Below the pieces are notes generated by a model, which ran no database searches, was not told the DNA's origin, and saw only the letters and a program-made list of their open reading frames with translations. Positions 34,972 through 44,210 of a DNA stretch of 44,305 nt are shown here, one piece after another. The stretch is taken from positions 1 through 44,305 of the forward strand of contig SVHU01000022.1 in assembly GCA_015055625.1 (NCBI GenBank). Direction: 5' to 3'. The translations under genes were made by a program, and so were the position numbers. The number at the start of each line of letters is the position of its first letter. Position 1 is the first letter of the stretch. Source of the stretch: Clostridiales bacterium. GTDB lineage: Bacteria > Bacillota > Clostridia > Christensenellales > Pumilibacteraceae.

Positions 34972-36026
34972 GTAAATTTTTAACGGAAAAAATACAAAAA
35001 CTTACGCCTTACGTGCCTGGAGAACAGCCAAAAGAGCGTAAGTATATTAAGCTTAACACCAACGAGTCGCCTTTCCCACCTTCTGATAAAGCAATAAAGA
35101 AAGCGAGTGAGGAAGCGAAAAAGCTTATGCTTTATCCCGATCCCGACTGTAACGAGCTTACTGCGCTTGTGGCTAAAACGTGTAACGTAGACAAGGAAAA
35201 CGTTATATTGTCAAACGGCTCGGACGAGGTGTTAAACTTTGCGTTTATGGCGTACTGCGACGAGAAAACTAAGGCGGTTTTTGCGGATATTACGTACGGA
35301 TTTTACAAGGTTTTCGCTTCGCTTAACGGTATTCCCTATAAGGAAATTCCGCTAAAGGCTGACTTTAGTTTGGACTTAGAGGCTTTGTCAAACGAGGACG
35401 GTACGTTGTTTATCGCAAACCCAAACGCGCCCACAGGTTTGTTTGTGCCTGTTAGCGTAATTGAGGAAATTGTCGCAAAAAACCCAACACGTATCGTAGT
35501 TATTGATGAAGCGTACGTGGATTTTGGTGGCGAGAGCTGTATTCCTCTTACTAAAAAGTACGATAATATTTTGGTTGTTCAAACGTTTTCCAAATCGCGT
35601 TCTATGGCAGGGGCTAGACTTGGCTTTGCAGTGGGAAACAAGGAATTGATAGCAGATCTTATGCGCATCAAGTATTCTACAAACCCTTACAACGTAAACC
35701 GTATGACGGCGGCAGCCGGCGTGGGGGCTATGGAAGATAGCGGATACTTTGAAAACAATTGTAAAAAGATTATTGAAAACAGAGAGTATACGCATAAAGA
35801 GCTTGAGAAGCTTGGCTTTGTTCATACAAATTCTATGACCAACTTCGTGTTTGTAAAGTCGGATAAAATAGATGGCGCTCAGCTTTATAAAAAATTAAAG
35901 GACAAGGGTATACTTGTTCGCCACTTTGATAAAGAGGAAATAAAAGAGTATAACCGTATAACCGTAGGAAGCGCGCAGGAAATGCAAGCGCTCGTAAACG
36001 CGGTTAAGGAGATTTTGGGAGAATAA
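34968..36026 (+). CDS. hisC: Histidinol-phosphate aminotransferase HisC
   Basis: 352 residues of the class I/II PLP fold. LNTNESPFPPSDKAI, LSNGSDEVLNFAF, ANPNAPTGL, IDEAYVDF and TFSKSRSMAGARLG with the PLP lysine are visible. It converts imidazole acetol phosphate to histidinol phosphate. It overlaps hisD by four bases; hisB starts three bases downstream. Confidence 0.96.
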   Translation: MSKFLTEKIQKLTPYVPGEQPKERKYIKLNTNESPFPPSDKAIKKASEEAKKLMLYPDPDCNELTALVAKTCNVDKENVILSNGSDEVLNFAFMAYCDEKTKAVFADITYGFYKVFASLNGIPYKEIPLKADFSLDLEALSNEDGTLFIANPNAPTGLFVPVSVIEEIVAKNPTRIVVIDEAYVDFGGESCIPLTKKYDNILVVQTFSKSRSMAGARLGFAVGNKELIADLMRIKYSTNPYNVNRMTAAAGVGAMEDSGYFENNCKKIIENREYTHKELEKLGFVHTNSMTNFVFVKSDKIDGAQLYKKLKDKGILVRHFDKEEIKEYNRITVGSAQEMQALVNAVKEILGE

Positions 36027-36029
36027 TTT

Positions 36030-36617
36030 ATGAGAACTGCTCAAATCAACAGAAAGACTAATGAAACGGATATCAAGATACAGCTTGACTTGGACGGAAG
36101 CGGGAAATCGGTTATCGATAGCGGTTGCGGATTTTTGGATCATATGCTCACGCTTTTTTCCAAGCACAGCAGAATAGATCTTAACGTAACGTGCAAGGGT
36201 GATACGCAGGTCGATTATCATCATACAACCGAGGATATCGGTATTGCGCTTGGCGAGGCGATCAAGAACGCGCTTGGCGATAAGAAGGGCATTAAGCGTT
36301 ATGGTGATATCATTCTTCCTATGGACGAAACGCTGATTTTATGCGCTATTGACCTGTCGGGCAGAGCGTTCCTTGCGTGTGATTTTAATATTGTAGCAAG
36401 CAAAGTGGGCGACTTTGATACTGAGCTTTTAGAAGAGTTTTTAAGAGCGTTTACCACTAACCTTGCGTGTAATCTTCACGTTCGTCAGCTTGCAGGAAAC
36501 AACGCTCACCATATTTTGGAGGGAACGTTCAAAGCTCTTGCCAGATGCGTAAGAGAAGCGGTTGAGGTGGACGCAAGACTTAACGGGGAAATCCCTTCTA
36601 CAAAAGGAGCGCTTTAA
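36030..36617 (+). CDS. hisB: Imidazoleglycerol-phosphate dehydratase HisB
   Basis: 195 residues, the single-function form without a phosphatase domain. The manganese-binding repeats GFLDHML, DYHHTTEDIGIALGEA and NNAHHILEGTFKA are intact. It shares its last base with the hisH start codon (TAATG). Confidence 0.97.
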   Translation: MRTAQINRKTNETDIKIQLDLDGSGKSVIDSGCGFLDHMLTLFSKHSRIDLNVTCKGDTQVDYHHTTEDIGIALGEAIKNALGDKKGIKRYGDIILPMDETLILCAIDLSGRAFLACDFNIVASKVGDFDTELLEEFLRAFTTNLACNLHVRQLAGNNAHHILEGTFKALARCVREAVEVDARLNGEIPSTKGAL

Positions 36618-37228
36618 TGACTGTAATAATAGACTACGGTGTGGGTAACCTTTTCTCACTTACAAGCTCGCTTAAAGTTCTTGGCGCGGACGTTGTAGTA
36701 AGCTCGGATAAAGAGGTTATACGCTCAGCCGACAGAATAATACTCCCCGGCGTTGGAGCTTTCGGCGATGCTTCGGAAAAACTTTTTTCGTCAGGGCTTG
36801 CCGACGTTGTTATAGAACAAGCCAACAAAGGCGTGCCTTTGCTTGGAATTTGTCTTGGCATGCAAATGCTTTTCGATAAGAGCTTCGAGTATGGCGAACA
36901 CAAGGGTTTGGGACTTATTAAGGGCGAAATCCGTCCGATTGCGGAAGTGGTCGGAGATCTTAAAATCCCGCACATGGGCTGGAACAGCCTTAGCTTTTCT
37001 TATCCTAAAAGTCCGATATTTAAGTATTTAAGCGAGGGCGACTTTGTGTACTTTGTTCACTCGTATTATGGAACGAAATGTGATGACGTAACGTCTACCG
37101 CGTTTTACGGCGCGCCTCTTACTGCATCGGTGGGCAAGGATAACGTTTACGGTTGTCAGTTCCACCCCGAAAAGAGCGGAGAGGTAGGACTAAAAATACT
37201 AAAGGCGTTTTTGGAGATAGAGAGGTAA
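36617..37228 (+). CDS. hisH: Imidazole glycerol phosphate synthase glutaminase subunit HisH
   Basis: 203 residues of class I glutamine amidotransferase. The nucleophile Cys is in LLGICLGMQML and the His/Glu pair in GCQFHPEKSG. It feeds ammonia to HisF. The start has AAAAGGAG and is coupled to hisB. Confidence 0.97.
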   Translation: MTVIIDYGVGNLFSLTSSLKVLGADVVVSSDKEVIRSADRIILPGVGAFGDASEKLFSSGLADVVIEQANKGVPLLGICLGMQMLFDKSFEYGEHKGLGLIKGEIRPIAEVVGDLKIPHMGWNSLSFSYPKSPIFKYLSEGDFVYFVHSYYGTKCDDVTSTAFYGAPLTASVGKDNVYGCQFHPEKSGEVGLKILKAFLEIER

Positions 37229-37231
37229 AGT

Positions 37232-37954
37232 ATGATAATTTTTCCCGCAATAGATTTATACGGCGGAAAGGCTGTGCGTCTTTATAAGGGCGACTACGCG
37301 CAAATGACCGTGTATAACGATCATCCAGAGCTTGTGGCTTGCGACTTTGTAAAAAACGGCGCGACTCACATTCATTTAGTTGACTTAGAGGGCGCAAAGT
37401 TTGGCAATACTCCAAACCTTTCCACCATTGAAAAAATAGTAAAATCCACTAACCTTTTTGTTGAAGTGGGCGGTGGAATAAGAAGCTTAGATGTCATCGA
37501 AACTTATATACGTATTGGTGTAAACCGTGTAATTTTAGGAACTTCAGCTGTTACCGATCCCGAATTTTTGGCTAAAGCTGTGGCTCAATACGGCGACAAG
37601 ATCGCGGTGGGCGTGGATATTAAGGACGGATACGTTGCAATAAAAGGCTGGACGGAAAAATCGGATTTAGAGGCTTTTGCATTTTGCGAAAAGTTAGAAA
37701 AATTGGGCGTAAAAACCGTTATTTGTACCGATATTAGTAAGGACGGCGCAATGCAAGGGGCTAACCATTCTTTGTACGAAGAGTTGTTTAAAAAGTTTAG
37801 TATCGACTTTATCGCATCTGGCGGTGTTTCGTCGATAGATGACGTTAGGAAGCTTGCTAAGCGCAATATGTACGGAGCGATAATAGGCAAGGCGTACTAT
37901 ACGGGCGCGATAAACTTGAAAGAAGCGATAGAGGTGGCTGAAAATGCTTACTAA
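37232..37954 (+). CDS. hisA: Phosphoribosylformimino-AICAR phosphate isomerase HisA
   Basis: 240 residues of TIM barrel. IFPAIDLYGGKAVRLYKGDY (Asp in the first half) and VICTDISKDGAMQG (second-half Asp/Thr) are the HisA catalytic pairs. The last 11 bases overlap hisF. Confidence 0.96.
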   Translation: MIIFPAIDLYGGKAVRLYKGDYAQMTVYNDHPELVACDFVKNGATHIHLVDLEGAKFGNTPNLSTIEKIVKSTNLFVEVGGGIRSLDVIETYIRIGVNRVILGTSAVTDPEFLAKAVAQYGDKIAVGVDIKDGYVAIKGWTEKSDLEAFAFCEKLEKLGVKTVICTDISKDGAMQGANHSLYEELFKKFSIDFIASGGVSSIDDVRKLAKRNMYGAIIGKAYYTGAINLKEAIEVAENAY

Positions 37955-38702
37955 GAGAATTATTCCCTGTCTTGACGTAAAGAACGGACGAGTTGTAAAG
38001 GGTGTGAACTTTGCAGGACTTGCTGACGTTTCTTCTCCTGTTGAGCTAGGTAGATATTATAGCGAAAACGGCGCGGATGAGCTTGTATTTTACGATATAA
38101 CCGCATCAAGCGAGGGCAGAGCGCTGTTTACCGATATTTTAAGAGAGGTTGCGTCCACCATTTTTATCCCCCTTACAGTGGGAGGTGGAATTAATAGCGT
38201 AGACGACTTTGACAGAGTGCTAAAGTGTGGCGCGGACAAAGTAAGCGTAAATTCGGGCGCAATTAAAAATCCAAAGCTTATAGCGGAGGCTGCTAAAAAG
38301 TACGGCGACCAGTGCGTGGTGTTATCGGTTGATGCAAAGCGCGTGGACGGACAGTTCAGAGTGTTTGCAAAAGGCGGAAGAGAAGATACTGGCATGGACG
38401 CTTTAGAGTGGATCAAGTACGGCGTAAGCAACGGTGCGGGCGAGATTGTACTAAATTCAATCGATACCGACGGCGTTAAAAAGGGCTTTGACTTAGAGAT
38501 GTTAAAGGCTGTATGCGATATTGTTTCAGTGCCTGTAATTGCTTCGGGCGGAGCAGGACGTAAGGAGGATTTCGTAACGCTTTTCAACGAAATTCCCAAG
38601 GTTGACGCAGGGCTTGCCGCTTCTATTTTCCATTTTGGAGAAGTAAAAATTGACGACTTAAAGAAAACGCTTTCCGAAAACGGAATTTGCGTAAGGAGAT
38701 AA
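37944..38702 (+). CDS. hisF: Imidazole glycerol phosphate synthase cyclase subunit HisF
   Basis: 252 residues of TIM barrel with the catalytic Asp pair in [15 protein letters not shown] and [14 protein letters not shown]. It closes the imidazole ring with ammonia from HisH. It starts inside hisA, with GAGGTGG as ribosome site. Confidence 0.97.
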   Translation: MLTKRIIPCLDVKNGRVVKGVNFAGLADVSSPVELGRYYSENGADELVFYDITASSEGRALFTDILREVASTIFIPLTVGGGINSVDDFDRVLKCGADKVSVNSGAIKNPKLIAEAAKKYGDQCVVLSVDAKRVDGQFRVFAKGGREDTGMDALEWIKYGVSNGAGEIVLNSIDTDGVKKGFDLEMLKAVCDIVSVPVIASGGAGRKEDFVTLFNEIPKVDAGLAASIFHFGEVKIDDLKKTLSENGICVRR

Positions 38703-38704
38703 CT

Positions 38705-39355
38705 ATGATTAATATTGACGAACTTAAATTTGACGAAAAAGGACTTATTCCCGCAATAGTTGTGGATAGCGTTAGCAAAAAGGTGCTTACTCTTGCGTAT
38801 ATGAACAAGGAAAGCTTGGCTATTACCATGGAGAAAAAGCTCACCTGTTTTTATTCTCGCTCACGTCAAAAATTGTGGCTTAAGGGCGAAACGAGCGGAA
38901 ACTATCAGCACGTTGTATCTATTACCGCAGACTGCGACAACGATGCTCTTGTAGTTGTTGTAGAGCCTGACGGCCCTGCTTGCCATACGGGCGCTGAAAG
39001 TTGCTTTTTTAACGACGTTTGGCAAAACGACGAGCTTAAGGAGTTTTCTTTAGAGGGATTAGTTAAGCTTATCGAGGGTAGAAAAAAGGAAAAGACGGAG
39101 GGCTCGTATACCACGTATTTGTTCGAAAAGGGTATAGATAAAATCCTTAAAAAGGTGGGCGAGGAGTGTACCGAGGTTATTATCGCGGCAAAGGCGGACG
39201 ATAAAAAGGAAACCGTTTATGAGATTGCAGACCTTGCGTACCATACGCTTGTGCTTATGATACAAATGGGAATTTCTCTTGAAGATATCCACAAAGAGCT
39301 TGCTTCCCGCCACGTTATTGACAAGAAGGTAAAACAGGAGAAAATGACCAAATGA
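38705..39355 (+). CDS. hisIE: Bifunctional phosphoribosyl-AMP cyclohydrolase/phosphoribosyl-ATP pyrophosphatase HisIE
   Basis: 216 residues from ATG 38705 (AAGGAG at the end of hisF); an upstream TTG is less likely. The HisI part has [17 protein letters not shown] and the zinc site CDNDALVV...GPACHTG. The HisE part has [14 protein letters not shown] and [14 protein letters not shown]. The fusion performs steps 2 and 3. The stop overlaps the next start (ATGA). Confidence 0.96.
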   Translation: MINIDELKFDEKGLIPAIVVDSVSKKVLTLAYMNKESLAITMEKKLTCFYSRSRQKLWLKGETSGNYQHVVSITADCDNDALVVVVEPDGPACHTGAESCFFNDVWQNDELKEFSLEGLVKLIEGRKKEKTEGSYTTYLFEKGIDKILKKVGEECTEVIIAAKADDKKETVYEIADLAYHTLVLMIQMGISLEDIHKELASRHVIDKKVKQEKMTK

Positions 39356-40098
39356 GAAGGATAGACCTTCACACTCACACCTGTTTTTGCGATGGGGATA
39401 ATTCGCCTGAGGAAATGGTATTGTCTGCTATCGAAAAGGGTTTGGACGTTATTGGAATACTTGCTCATTCTTTTGTCAAGCAGGATCCCGAAGGCTCGCT
39501 TCTTCCTGCTAAAGAGGATGAGTTTATAACTGAGGTAAACCGTCTTAAAGAAAAGTATAAGGATAGGATAGAGGTGTTGGTTGGCGTGGAAATGGACATG
39601 TTTTCACACGTGGACACATCTAGGTTCGATTACGTTATAGGCTCGTGCCATTATGTGGAAAAGGACGGAAAGCTAAGGGCGATAGATATAAGCGAAGACG
39701 ATTTTGTAAACACTGTCAGCGAGCTTTTTGACGGTGATTACGAAAGCGCATATCAGTATTATTACGCCAGCTTATCTTCGCTTAAAGCACGCACAAATGC
39801 AGGCATTGTAGGACACGTAGACCTTATTACAAAATATAACGACGGTAACAAATACTTTGATACGTGTAGTGAAAAATACATCAATTCCTATAAAAAAGCG
39901 GTAGAAAAACTAATAGAAGACGGGCTTGTTTTCGAGGTTAATACCGGCGGTATGCACAAGTATAAGAATGAACCGTATCCAAGCAAAGAGATTTGCGAGT
40001 ATATAAAGGAAAAGGGCGGAAAGCTTATGCTTTCGTCGGACGCACACAAAAAAGAAGATGTAGCGTACTTGTTCGAAAAATACGAAAATCAAATTTGA
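39352..40098 (+). CDS. hisJ: Histidinol-phosphatase, PHP family
   Basis: 248 residues. The PHP metal motifs are [29 protein letters not shown] and [10 protein letters not shown]. This family replaces the HisB phosphatase domain in Firmicutes, and its place as last gene of an otherwise complete operon fits step 8. It overlaps hisIE by four bases. A strong terminator follows. Confidence 0.92.
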   Translation: MRRIDLHTHTCFCDGDNSPEEMVLSAIEKGLDVIGILAHSFVKQDPEGSLLPAKEDEFITEVNRLKEKYKDRIEVLVGVEMDMFSHVDTSRFDYVIGSCHYVEKDGKLRAIDISEDDFVNTVSELFDGDYESAYQYYYASLSSLKARTNAGIVGHVDLITKYNDGNKYFDTCSEKYINSYKKAVEKLIEDGLVFEVNTGGMHKYKNEPYPSKEICEYIKEKGGKLMLSSDAHKKEDVAYLFEKYENQI

Positions 40099-40103
40099 TA
40101 AAT

Positions 40104-40147
40104 AAAAACGCCGATTTATTCTTGTAAGAGTAAGTTGACGTTTTTTT
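40104..40147 (+). terminator. Terminator of the his operon
   Basis: A 20-position stem (arms 40104-40123 and 40126-40145, one mismatch and several G-T pairs) runs into a T7 tract. Confidence 0.85.
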
Positions 40148-40207
40148 GTAATATTGTGATATAGACTAAGCAATTTGTGACTTGTTTTTTATTTTTTTAA
40201 TATAGAC

Positions 40208-40256
40208 TTGACAATGTAAAATACCCATTGTACAATGAAATCATAAAACGCGTTTT
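40208..40256 (+). promoter_or_regulatory. GH36 gene promoter with downstream operator-like palindrome
   Basis: TTGACA (40208-40213), 17 bp, TACAAT (40231-40236). The perfect 12-bp palindrome AAAACGCGTTTT (40245-40256) starts eight bases after the -10, at about +3 to +14. This is where a LacI-type repressor would block initiation. No LacI gene lies in the window. Confidence 0.75.
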
Positions 40257-40279
40257 GCGTGAAAAACAAGGAGAGTAAA

Positions 40280-42040
40280 ATGGAAAAGATTTTTAAGATA
40301 TGCGACAATACGTACACATTTAATGCTGAAGAGGACGTAGATATTAGCTTTGAAAAGCTTAGTAGCGAAGGTGAACTTTCTTTATATAAAGTGGCGTTTA
40401 AGTGGAAAGAAAAGGTTTTTCCCAAGAAAATCACACTTGAATATAAAATTCCATGCACCGACGTTTATACGGTGTGGGATTCGTATAGGGTTTTTGCAAC
40501 CGATCAGACGGTAACTTTCAGAAAGACACAAACTAAGTCCCGTCTTGCTTCGGGTATGCCTCTTAAGCAGATGTTTTCCAAGCGCGGAATAAACAGGCAT
40601 TTGCTTGCCGTAAGTGACGTTCGTACTCCCATGACGCTCAGTATGGGATCGTATTCGCGTCCGATTATTGATAGAATGACAATAAGTGTGGACTTTTTCA
40701 CTATGCTTACAGGTCCATTTGATAGCTACGAGGCTATTATCCGTATTGATGAGCGAGAAATTCCCTTTGACAAAGCGGTAAAGGATGCACGCAAGTGGTA
40801 TAACGAATTTGGTTATACGCCTGCGTTTTCGCCAGAGTTTACAAAGCTTCCGATGTATTCCACCTGGTATTCGTTGTGGCAAACAATGACTGCAGACGAG
40901 CTTATAAGAGAGTGTAAAGAAGCGGTAAAGTACGGAATGAAATCAGTTATTGTGGACGATGGCTGGCAGACGGACGACGCAACCGTTGTTTACGGATATA
41001 CCGGAGATTGGAAGCCGGTTAAGAGCAAGTTTCCCGATTTTAAGGGTACAATAAAACAGCTTCACGATATTGGAATGAAGGTTATTCTATGGTTCTCCGT
41101 ACCGTACGTAGGATATTTTTCCAAAAACTATCAACGCTTTAAGGGAATGTATATTACCGACGACGGAAAGAGCCGTTCAAACTGTTCGCGTCTTGATCCT
41201 CGATTTAAGGAAGTAAGAGAGTTTTTGGTGGAAACGTATGTTAACGCGCTTAAAGAGTGGGATCTGGACGGATTTAAGCTCGACTTTATCGATAACATAG
41301 AGAGCAACGGAATAGTGGACGAGCGCATGGATATCGTTACGGTAGAAGAGGCGACCGAGCAACTTCTTAAAGACGTTTATACCGCCCTGACTGCAATAAA
41401 GCCTGATATTATGATAGAGTTTAGACAGTCTTATTACGGCCCCGTTATTTCCGCTTACGGTAATATGATAAGAGTAGGCGACTGTCCGCTTGGTTCTGAG
41501 AAAAACAAGGATAACGGAATTGATTTGCGACTTGTTTCTTCCTCGTGCGCTGTACATTCGGATATGATTATTTGGGCAAAGGAAGACAGCGACGAATCGG
41601 TTGCTTCACAGCTATGGGGAACTATGTTTACCGTTCCGCAAATTTCGGTAATTTTCGATAATATCACAGACAGCCAAAAGAAGATACTAAAAACCTATCT
41701 GGATTTTTGGAATGAGCATAGAGAAACGCTTACAAGTGAAAATATTACCGCTGTTGCAATGGCAAACGGATATAGTGAGGTGTCGTGTATAAATAATGAC
41801 GAAAAGATTACACTAGCGGCGTCTTCCGTGGTTTTTGAAATGGATGAGGGAGTAAACAACGGTTACCTTATCAATATTTCGGGTAAAGACGAGCTTGTGC
41901 TAAAGTGTAAAAAAGATGCATACGTATACGAGATTTACAATGTCTTAGGTGAAAAAATAGGCTCTGCTCAAACAGTAAGTGAGGACGTATGCTTAGTAAA
42001 CGTGCCTTATGGCGGTATGGTTAAGGTAAAGAAGATTTAA
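40280..42040 (+). CDS. GH36-type alpha-galactosidase
   Basis: 586 residues from ATG 40280 (AAGGAG upstream); a GTG at 40259 lies between the palindrome and the ribosome site. The N-terminal beta-domain is followed by the barrel: TWYSLWQTMTADEL, VIVDDGWQTDD, VILWFSVPYVG, nucleophile in GFKLDFID (Asp335) and acid/base in IRVGDCPLG (Asp401). These are the clan-D catalytic aspartates 66 residues apart, as in GH36. There is no signal peptide, so it works on imported alpha-galactosides. It is an independent single gene; with the GH4 enzyme, the locus has two alpha-galactosidase candidates. Confidence 0.87.
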   Translation: MEKIFKICDNTYTFNAEEDVDISFEKLSSEGELSLYKVAFKWKEKVFPKKITLEYKIPCTDVYTVWDSYRVFATDQTVTFRKTQTKSRLASGMPLKQMFSKRGINRHLLAVSDVRTPMTLSMGSYSRPIIDRMTISVDFFTMLTGPFDSYEAIIRIDEREIPFDKAVKDARKWYNEFGYTPAFSPEFTKLPMYSTWYSLWQTMTADELIRECKEAVKYGMKSVIVDDGWQTDDATVVYGYTGDWKPVKSKFPDFKGTIKQLHDIGMKVILWFSVPYVGYFSKNYQRFKGMYITDDGKSRSNCSRLDPRFKEVREFLVETYVNALKEWDLDGFKLDFIDNIESNGIVDERMDIVTVEEATEQLLKDVYTALTAIKPDIMIEFRQSYYGPVISAYGNMIRVGDCPLGSEKNKDNGIDLRLVSSSCAVHSDMIIWAKEDSDESVASQLWGTMFTVPQISVIFDNITDSQKKILKTYLDFWNEHRETLTSENITAVAMANGYSEVSCINNDEKITLAASSVVFEMDEGVNNGYLINISGKDELVLKCKKDAYVYEIYNVLGEKIGSAQTVSEDVCLVNVPYGGMVKVKKI

Positions 42041-42063
42041 GAGGAAAATACTAGGAATAAAAC

Positions 42064-42101
42064 AAAAAAACAATTCCGTTTTATGCGGAATTGTTTTTTT
42101 T
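42064..42101. terminator. Bidirectional terminator between GH36 and the symporter remnant
   Basis: AAAAAAACAATTCCG and CGGAATTGTTTTTTT form a perfect 15-bp stem with a 7-base loop, A-rich on one side and T-rich on the other. Confidence 0.92.
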
Positions 42102-42118
42102 GTTTGCGATAATTTATT

Positions 42119-42997
42119 TTAGTTTTCAGTAGAATCCAGTGTTACAGTGTCCGTGTTTTGCCAAGCATCTAAATTGTCTAAGCCAATAGAAGAGGGAGAG
42201 AAAGTGGGGTTTTTCTTTTCCTTTTTTTGTTTGTTATAATCAGCAATGGCGCGGTATGCATACTTGCCTAGAATTACAATTACAGGAATGTTTATAAGCG
42301 CCATAAGCCCCATAGTAATATCTGCTATTCCCCACAACAATCCCGATGATAAGCCTGCGCCTGCAAATACTAGGACGGCGGAAATTATGCGATATGTAAT
42401 TGTAAAAGCTTTGCTGGGAGTGTGTCCAATAATATGATGAACGGCTTGGTCAACGTAATAAAGATTTCCAATAAGTGTGGTGAACGCGAAGAGAACCATC
42501 ACAATGGTTATAAATATAGGACCAAAATCGCCAAATGACGAAGCAAGGCATGCTTGAATATATTGAGCAGAATGGTATATGACGTCGCCGTTTTTGATAG
42601 TTGTAAACTTTGAACTGTCTATTCCCGAACTCATGCACATGAACGCGGTTGCTGAACAAATTAGTATTGTATCGATAAAAACCGAAAGCGCTTGTACAAG
42701 TCCTTGTTTTACTGGGTGAGAAACGTCTGCGGTAGCTGCAGCGTTAGGAGCGGAGCCGATACCTGCCTCATTACTAAAGAGTCCACGTTTTATACCGAAC
42801 ATAACGCATGATCCCATAAATCCGCCGAAAATAGCGTTAAAGTCAAACGCGCTAACAAATATTTCAGCGATAATGGAGGGAAGAATTGTAACATGCATAA
42901 ATGTTATTATTAAAGCGATTAAGATGTACGCAACCCCCATAATCGGAACGAGGAAGCTTGTAACCTTGATTATTCCTTTTCTAGTTGTTGATTTACT
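42119..42997 (-). pseudogene. Alanine/sodium symporter (AGCS family), N-terminal third missing
   Basis: Homology to AGCS carriers is clear from about nt 42982 to the stop: the segment near GIIKVTSFLVPIMGVAYI, FGIKRGLFSNEAGIGSAPNAAATADVSHP and seven or so hydrophobic helices. The family is normally about 450-480 residues; the part before this point (about 190 residues with the first helices and much of the Na+ site) is absent. Directly upstream is a promoter (TTGTTT 43036-43031, 17 bp, TATAAT 43013-43008 with TGC), so the deletion seems to have fused a promoter to the gene's interior. A TTG start at 43036 would sit in the -35 and is not credible. Function is unlikely. Confidence 0.7.
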
Positions 42998-43110
42998 TGG
43001 TGTTTGTATTATAGCACATAATCTTTTGATAAACAACTCTAATTCCTTGTTGTGGCAAGATATTTACTATTTCTTATTAAAAACCATTCAAAAACAGTCA
43101 AATTCTAATG

Positions 43111-43185
43111 GCGTGAGAGTGGCTTTGCTTGCGGTGAGAGAGTATGAAAAGCGTGAGAGAGCGGGTATAAATGGCGTGAGATTGG
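43111..43185. repeat. Four spaced GCGTGAGAG-like direct repeats
   Basis: Units GCGTGAGAGTGG (43111), GCGGTGAGAGAGT (43131), GCGTGAGAGAGCGG (43151) and GCGTGAGATTGG (43174) recur at 20, 20 and 23 bp. They lie between the symporter remnant and the promoter of the hemolysin III-like gene. Confidence 0.55.
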
Positions 43186-43223
43186 ACCAAAATTAGTATA
43201 GAATTTATAAAATACGGTTTAGA

Positions 43224-43252
43224 GTGACAAACGACAAACCTCATTGTATAAT
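43224..43252 (+). promoter_or_regulatory. Sigma-A promoter of the hemolysin III-like gene
   Basis: GTGACA (43224-43229), 17 bp, TATAAT (43247-43252). Confidence 0.78.
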
Positions 43253-43288
43253 GAGCGTGTAAATAACAGCAACGGAGGCAAAAGCAGT

Positions 43289-44017
43289 ATGGAAAAATTA
43301 AGAAACAACGTAGCATACACAGGCTCGCAGACTAAAGTAGAGGTTACGCTAAACTCGGCGTATAAGAAAATGGTTAGAAAGCCCGTCGATCCACCTAAAC
43401 GCAGTAAGCTTGAAGAGATAGGCAACTCCATAACTCACGGTTTGGGTTCAATCTTTTCAATAGTGGCATTTATTTTAATGATAAGAGTAGCAAATACTAC
43501 GCAAGAAATCGTGGGCGCAATAGTGTATTTTGTAGGACTTATGGTTCTATTTACTGCAAGCTGTCTGTATCACGCATTCCCTCACGGTAGCGCGGTAAAA
43601 AGATTGTTCAGACGCTTTGATTATAGCAGTATCTATCTTCTTATAGGCGCGACGTTTGCTCCCATTCTTCTTTGTAGCGTGGGCGGAGTGTTTGGAATAA
43701 CGTTTTTTGCTGTTCAGTGTGCAGTGGTAGCTGTTGGCATAACGCTTATTGCAGTGTTTGGACCATCGCGTCTTAGGAAAATCCATATTCCGCTATACTT
43801 GGTGCTTGGTTGGAGTGGATTGGCGTTTGTTCCGCAAATGATTCCAAGCAACGTGGGCTTGTTTGTGTTCACTATTTTGGGCGGAATAATTTATAGCCTG
43901 GGCGTAATTCCGTTTGCAATAAAAAAGAAATGCGCACATTTTATCTGGCACTTTTTCGTGCTTGGCGCAGCGGTAACGCATTGGATAGGAATTTATTTGT
44001 TTATCTTTTTAGTGTAA
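43289..44017 (+). CDS. Hemolysin III-family (PAQR) membrane protein
   Basis: 242 residues from ATG 43289 (GGAGG upstream); a TTG at 43244 falls on the -10 box and is rejected. After a hydrophilic N-terminus come seven membrane helices with the PAQR signatures EEIGNSITHGLGS, SCLYHAFPHGSAVKRLFRRFDYSSIYLLIGA and HFIWHFFVLGAAVTHWIG; the His, Asp and Ser residues form the expected metal site. Family members are putative membrane hydrolases; a role in haemolysis is only historical. It is a single gene with its own promoter. Confidence 0.92.
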   Translation: MEKLRNNVAYTGSQTKVEVTLNSAYKKMVRKPVDPPKRSKLEEIGNSITHGLGSIFSIVAFILMIRVANTTQEIVGAIVYFVGLMVLFTASCLYHAFPHGSAVKRLFRRFDYSSIYLLIGATFAPILLCSVGGVFGITFFAVQCAVVAVGITLIAVFGPSRLRKIHIPLYLVLGWSGLAFVPQMIPSNVGLFVFTILGGIIYSLGVIPFAIKKKCAHFIWHFFVLGAAVTHWIGIYLFIFLV

Positions 44018-44094
44018 AGCAAACTCTATATACCAAAAACGAAAAGAACGCCACATAGGGCGTCACTCATAGGGATTTAAATTTAATAAATTAT

Positions 44095-44129
44095 AAAACT
44101 CGACTTATCAAAAGTCGAGTTTTCTTTTG
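44095..44129 (+). terminator. Terminator after the hemolysin III-like gene
   Basis: The arms AAAACTCGACTT and AAGTCGAGTTTT form a perfect 12-bp stem with a 5-base loop, followed by TCTTTT. Confidence 0.88.
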
Positions 44130-44143
44130 CCACGCATAACAAG

Positions 44144-44172
44144 TTGCATAAAATATTAATTTGTGGTACAAT
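44144..44172 (+). promoter_or_regulatory. Sigma-A promoter of the right-edge gene
   Basis: TTGCAT (44144-44149), 17 bp, TACAAT (44167-44172) with TGG before it. Confidence 0.8.
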
Positions 44173-44210
44173 AAACTCACCGATAAATAAGAATTTGACG
44201 GAGAGATAGT

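Noticed and set aside
40170-40205. ACAAGTC on the minus strand before the GH36 promoter
   Set aside because: Only the hexamer core matches; orientation and spacing are wrong.
42873-43196. 107-codon plus-strand ORF opposite the symporter remnant
   Set aside because: Its frame is antisense to AGCS-like coding sequence and then crosses the short direct repeats; there is no ribosome site or family resemblance.
44035-44070. ACGCC/GGCGT hairpin after the hemolysin III-like gene
   Set aside because: The stem is only 5 bp and has no T tract; the terminator at 44095 is clearly the functional one.
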